The notes beneath the pieces were generated by a model. That model was not told the origin of the DNA, did not search any database, and saw only the letters and a program-made list of their open reading frames with translations. A stretch of DNA of 64,000 nt from Lumbricus terrestris (Eukaryota > Annelida > Clitellata > Crassiclitellata > Lumbricidae), in the NCBI GenBank assembly GCA_949752735.1, contig OX457047.1, positions 14,035,674 to 14,099,673 of the forward strand, written 5' to 3'. The translations under genes and the position numbers were made by a program. Below, in pieces: positions 62,416-64,000 of this stretch. Within the stretch, counting starts at the first letter, position 1. Every line of letters begins with the position of its first letter.

Positions 62416-62949
62416 TTCCTTTGCCAACACCGACCGCTAGGGTCTACAAGCACATTATATAAGAAAATTCACTATTAACTATCACCTATAGTCCATAGGT
62501 CTATATCGCAAATATCACCTATTGTTCATAAGTCTATCCATATAAATGACGCAACTTCAATAACTAATTGCACAGTATTCCCCTCTACCATTTCCTTTGT
62601 CAATTAGTTTAAATTCACATTGTTCCAATATAAAATGTCAGTACATTCTTCACTACAACTAATATCATATATATATATATATATATCTATAATTCATCAA
62701 ATTCAAATATCATTCATTTACTTGCTTCATTAAATGCAAATAACATTCACTTACTTCTCCCTAGCCTGAATGTCTGCTCAACTTCACTTCAGCAGATCCT
62801 TCTTGTCGACTGAACTCCTTTCAACAACGCCCCTTGTAGGCCTAACTTTGCTCATCCCTTCTTCTGGTCACGTAGGCTACGCTCACGTACGCTTGACCTT
62901 CGGGCGACTTAACTGCGCTTGTTGTAGCGCTATATTTATATCCGCTACA
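62416..62949 (-). repeat. Candidate 3' LTR of the gypsy element
   Basis: On the minus strand, sequence starting TGTAGCGGATATAAATATAG follows directly after a polypurine tract, as a 3' LTR should. The far end is not defined; a (TA)n run is at 62668-62690. A TATAAATA only ten bases into the LTR is closer to its start than usual. Confidence 0.5.
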
Positions 62950-62965
62950 CTCCTCCCTCTTTTCC
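62950..62965 (-). promoter_or_regulatory. Candidate polypurine tract
   Basis: GGAAAAGAGGGAGGAG on the minus strand, immediately before TGTAGC. In LTR retrotransposons this primes plus-strand DNA synthesis. Confidence 0.6.
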
Positions 62966-63390
62966 TAGAGAGACCTCAGATTCTCTCGACAGCTACTTAT
63001 TCTGTAACTAAATTATCGCGCCTGATTTCTGAATAACTAACTTCTAATTACTTCTTCTTTAACGGACAATCACCCCCGATTTCTCAACAACTACTTTTCT
63101 TTACTTAGTCACACTTCATTTCTCAATACTTACTTCCACTACAATCACACCTGGTTTCTCAATAACTGCCTCTACTTTAACCAAGAGTCACTAAAAGTCA
63201 GTTAAAATAAAAATCACAATTGAATACCCCCGGTGCACTTTCCGATCTACTTAAATCAAATTCACTTATTTGGTGCTTCTTCTATGAGGAGACAACTTAA
63301 CTATTTTCATAATACATAATTATGCACATCCGATCAAACAAAATATTATAATCCCAAAAGTAGACAATTTCTAAAGCACCAATAAACAAA
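62966..63390 (-). other. Gypsy element region between pol stop and polypurine tract
   Basis: Low-complexity, with repeated 'TTTCTCAATA' and 'ACTACTTTT' type words; no integrase motif (HHCC or DDE) in any frame that I could see. Confidence 0.5.
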
Positions 63391-64000
63391 TCAACTCCCT
63401 AACATAAAAACAGTTTTTTTATATCTGTCTTTTTTTAACTTAATTAAAAGATCATACGAACACACACTACGTCTCAAATAATCGGCTCCAATGTTATCCT
63501 TCCCCTTTATCGCTCTGATTGTAAAGCGATAAGGCTGCAAGGAGAGGGCCCACCTCATTAATCGTCCATTTTGGTACTGGGACTTTCCCAAATATTGAAG
63601 AGGCTGATGATCCGTCTCCAGTATAAAATGACGACCATACAGAAATTCCTGGAACTTTGTTATCCCCCAAACAATTGCGAGACACTCTTTTTCAATGGTA
63701 GAAAACCTTACCTCCCTTGGGAGCAATTTCCTGCTAATAAAAGCCACTGGATGTTTAAATCCCTCATCGCCCTCCTGAAGCAGGACCCCACCAATTCCTT
63801 CATTACAAGCATCTGTCTGTAAAATAAAACCCCGACTGAAATCAGGCAACTGCAAGATAGGAGGGTGGGCCACAAAATACCTCAAAGTCCCAAATGCCCG
63901 GTTTTGAGCTAATCCCCACTCAAGTTTATTAGGCGTCCCTTTCCTGATTAAATCGGTCAGTGGAACAGCAATGGCCGCAAAATTGGGAATGAATTTCCGA
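63391..64000 (-). CDS. Ty3/gypsy pol: end of RT and RNase H, runs off right edge
   Basis: The open minus-strand frame enters from the right edge with RKFIPNFAAIAVPLTDLIRK, the thumb/connection region of gypsy reverse transcriptase, and continues into RNase H. RNase H motifs: FILQTDACNEGIGGVLLQ (first catalytic Asp), STIEKECLAIVWGITKFQEF (catalytic Glu), FILETDHQPLQYL (Asp) and KGKDNIGADYLRR (final Asp region). The frame then ends LKKDRYKKTVFMLGS and stop. Normally an integrase follows in pol; here about 425 noncoding bases lead to the polypurine tract. Frame and motifs are intact, but the element seems to lack its integrase. Confidence 0.93.
   Translation of the reverse strand, partial: RKFIPNFAAIAVPLTDLIRKGTPNKLEWGLAQNRAFGTLRYFVAHPPILQLPDFSRGFILQTDACNEGIGGVLLQEGDEGFKHPVAFISRKLLPREVRFSTIEKECLAIVWGITKFQEFLYGRHFILETDHQPLQYLGKSQYQNGRLMRWALSLQPYRFTIRAIKGKDNIGADYLRRSVCSYDLLIKLKKDRYKKTVFMLGS

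Overview
This is a window of animal nuclear DNA: AT-rich, with spliced protein genes, long introns, microsatellites and a dense, varied load of transposable elements. The conserved genes are metazoan (an Ena/VASP actin regulator and translation factor eIF3e). The palindrome TAGGCCTA is strikingly frequent. Together with the mix of Ty3/gypsy, several non-LTR lineages, mariner, hAT-like and Helitron elements this suggests a marine invertebrate, perhaps a deuterostome such as an echinoderm or hemichordate. That placement is an impression, not a demonstration. There is nothing prokaryotic here and no CRISPR array.

Layout. 1-1558 (minus) is the open gag-like reading frame of a Ty3/gypsy element running off the left edge. 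2.6-4.4 kb holds a 146-bp hAT-like MITE and a mariner relic with very long inverted ends. 5735-8350 (plus) is a single-exon LRR/FN3 transmembrane receptor-like gene. 9.2-12.6 kb holds Helitron-like repeats and a 5'-truncated non-LTR retrotransposon with target-site duplications. 14194-32389 (plus) is an Ena/VASP gene that I reconstructed as ten coding exons; all splice phases agree and give a 537-residue protein. Its introns hold hAT-like elements, LINE remnants, minisatellites and a 2.65-kb DNA transposon with a decayed transposase. 34679-49255 (minus) is eIF3e in thirteen coding exons, 442 residues, convergent with Ena/VASP, again with a different mobile element in each large intron. 49.5-50.2 kb is a LINE fragment split by a MITE. 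From about 50860 to beyond 62043 (plus) runs a multi-exon gene whose product I do not recognise. 62.4-64 kb (minus) is the 3' part of another Ty3/gypsy element (pol through RNase H, then a candidate polypurine tract and LTR), running off the right edge.

How it fits together. The three spliced genes are ordinary chromosomal genes; eIF3e and the unrecognised gene are divergently arranged, with about 1.6 kb between their starts. The biologically unusual content is the mobile-element archaeology: at least six unrelated short or medium elements each have an 8-bp target duplication that can be read directly, and there are two near-zero-loop palindromes, a tandem duplication of a splice donor, and a SINE ending against a splice acceptor. 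I did not find a convincing new multi-gene biological system. The best candidates for something undescribed are the unrecognised spliced gene, the transposase at 23.7-25.6 kb, and the palindromes.
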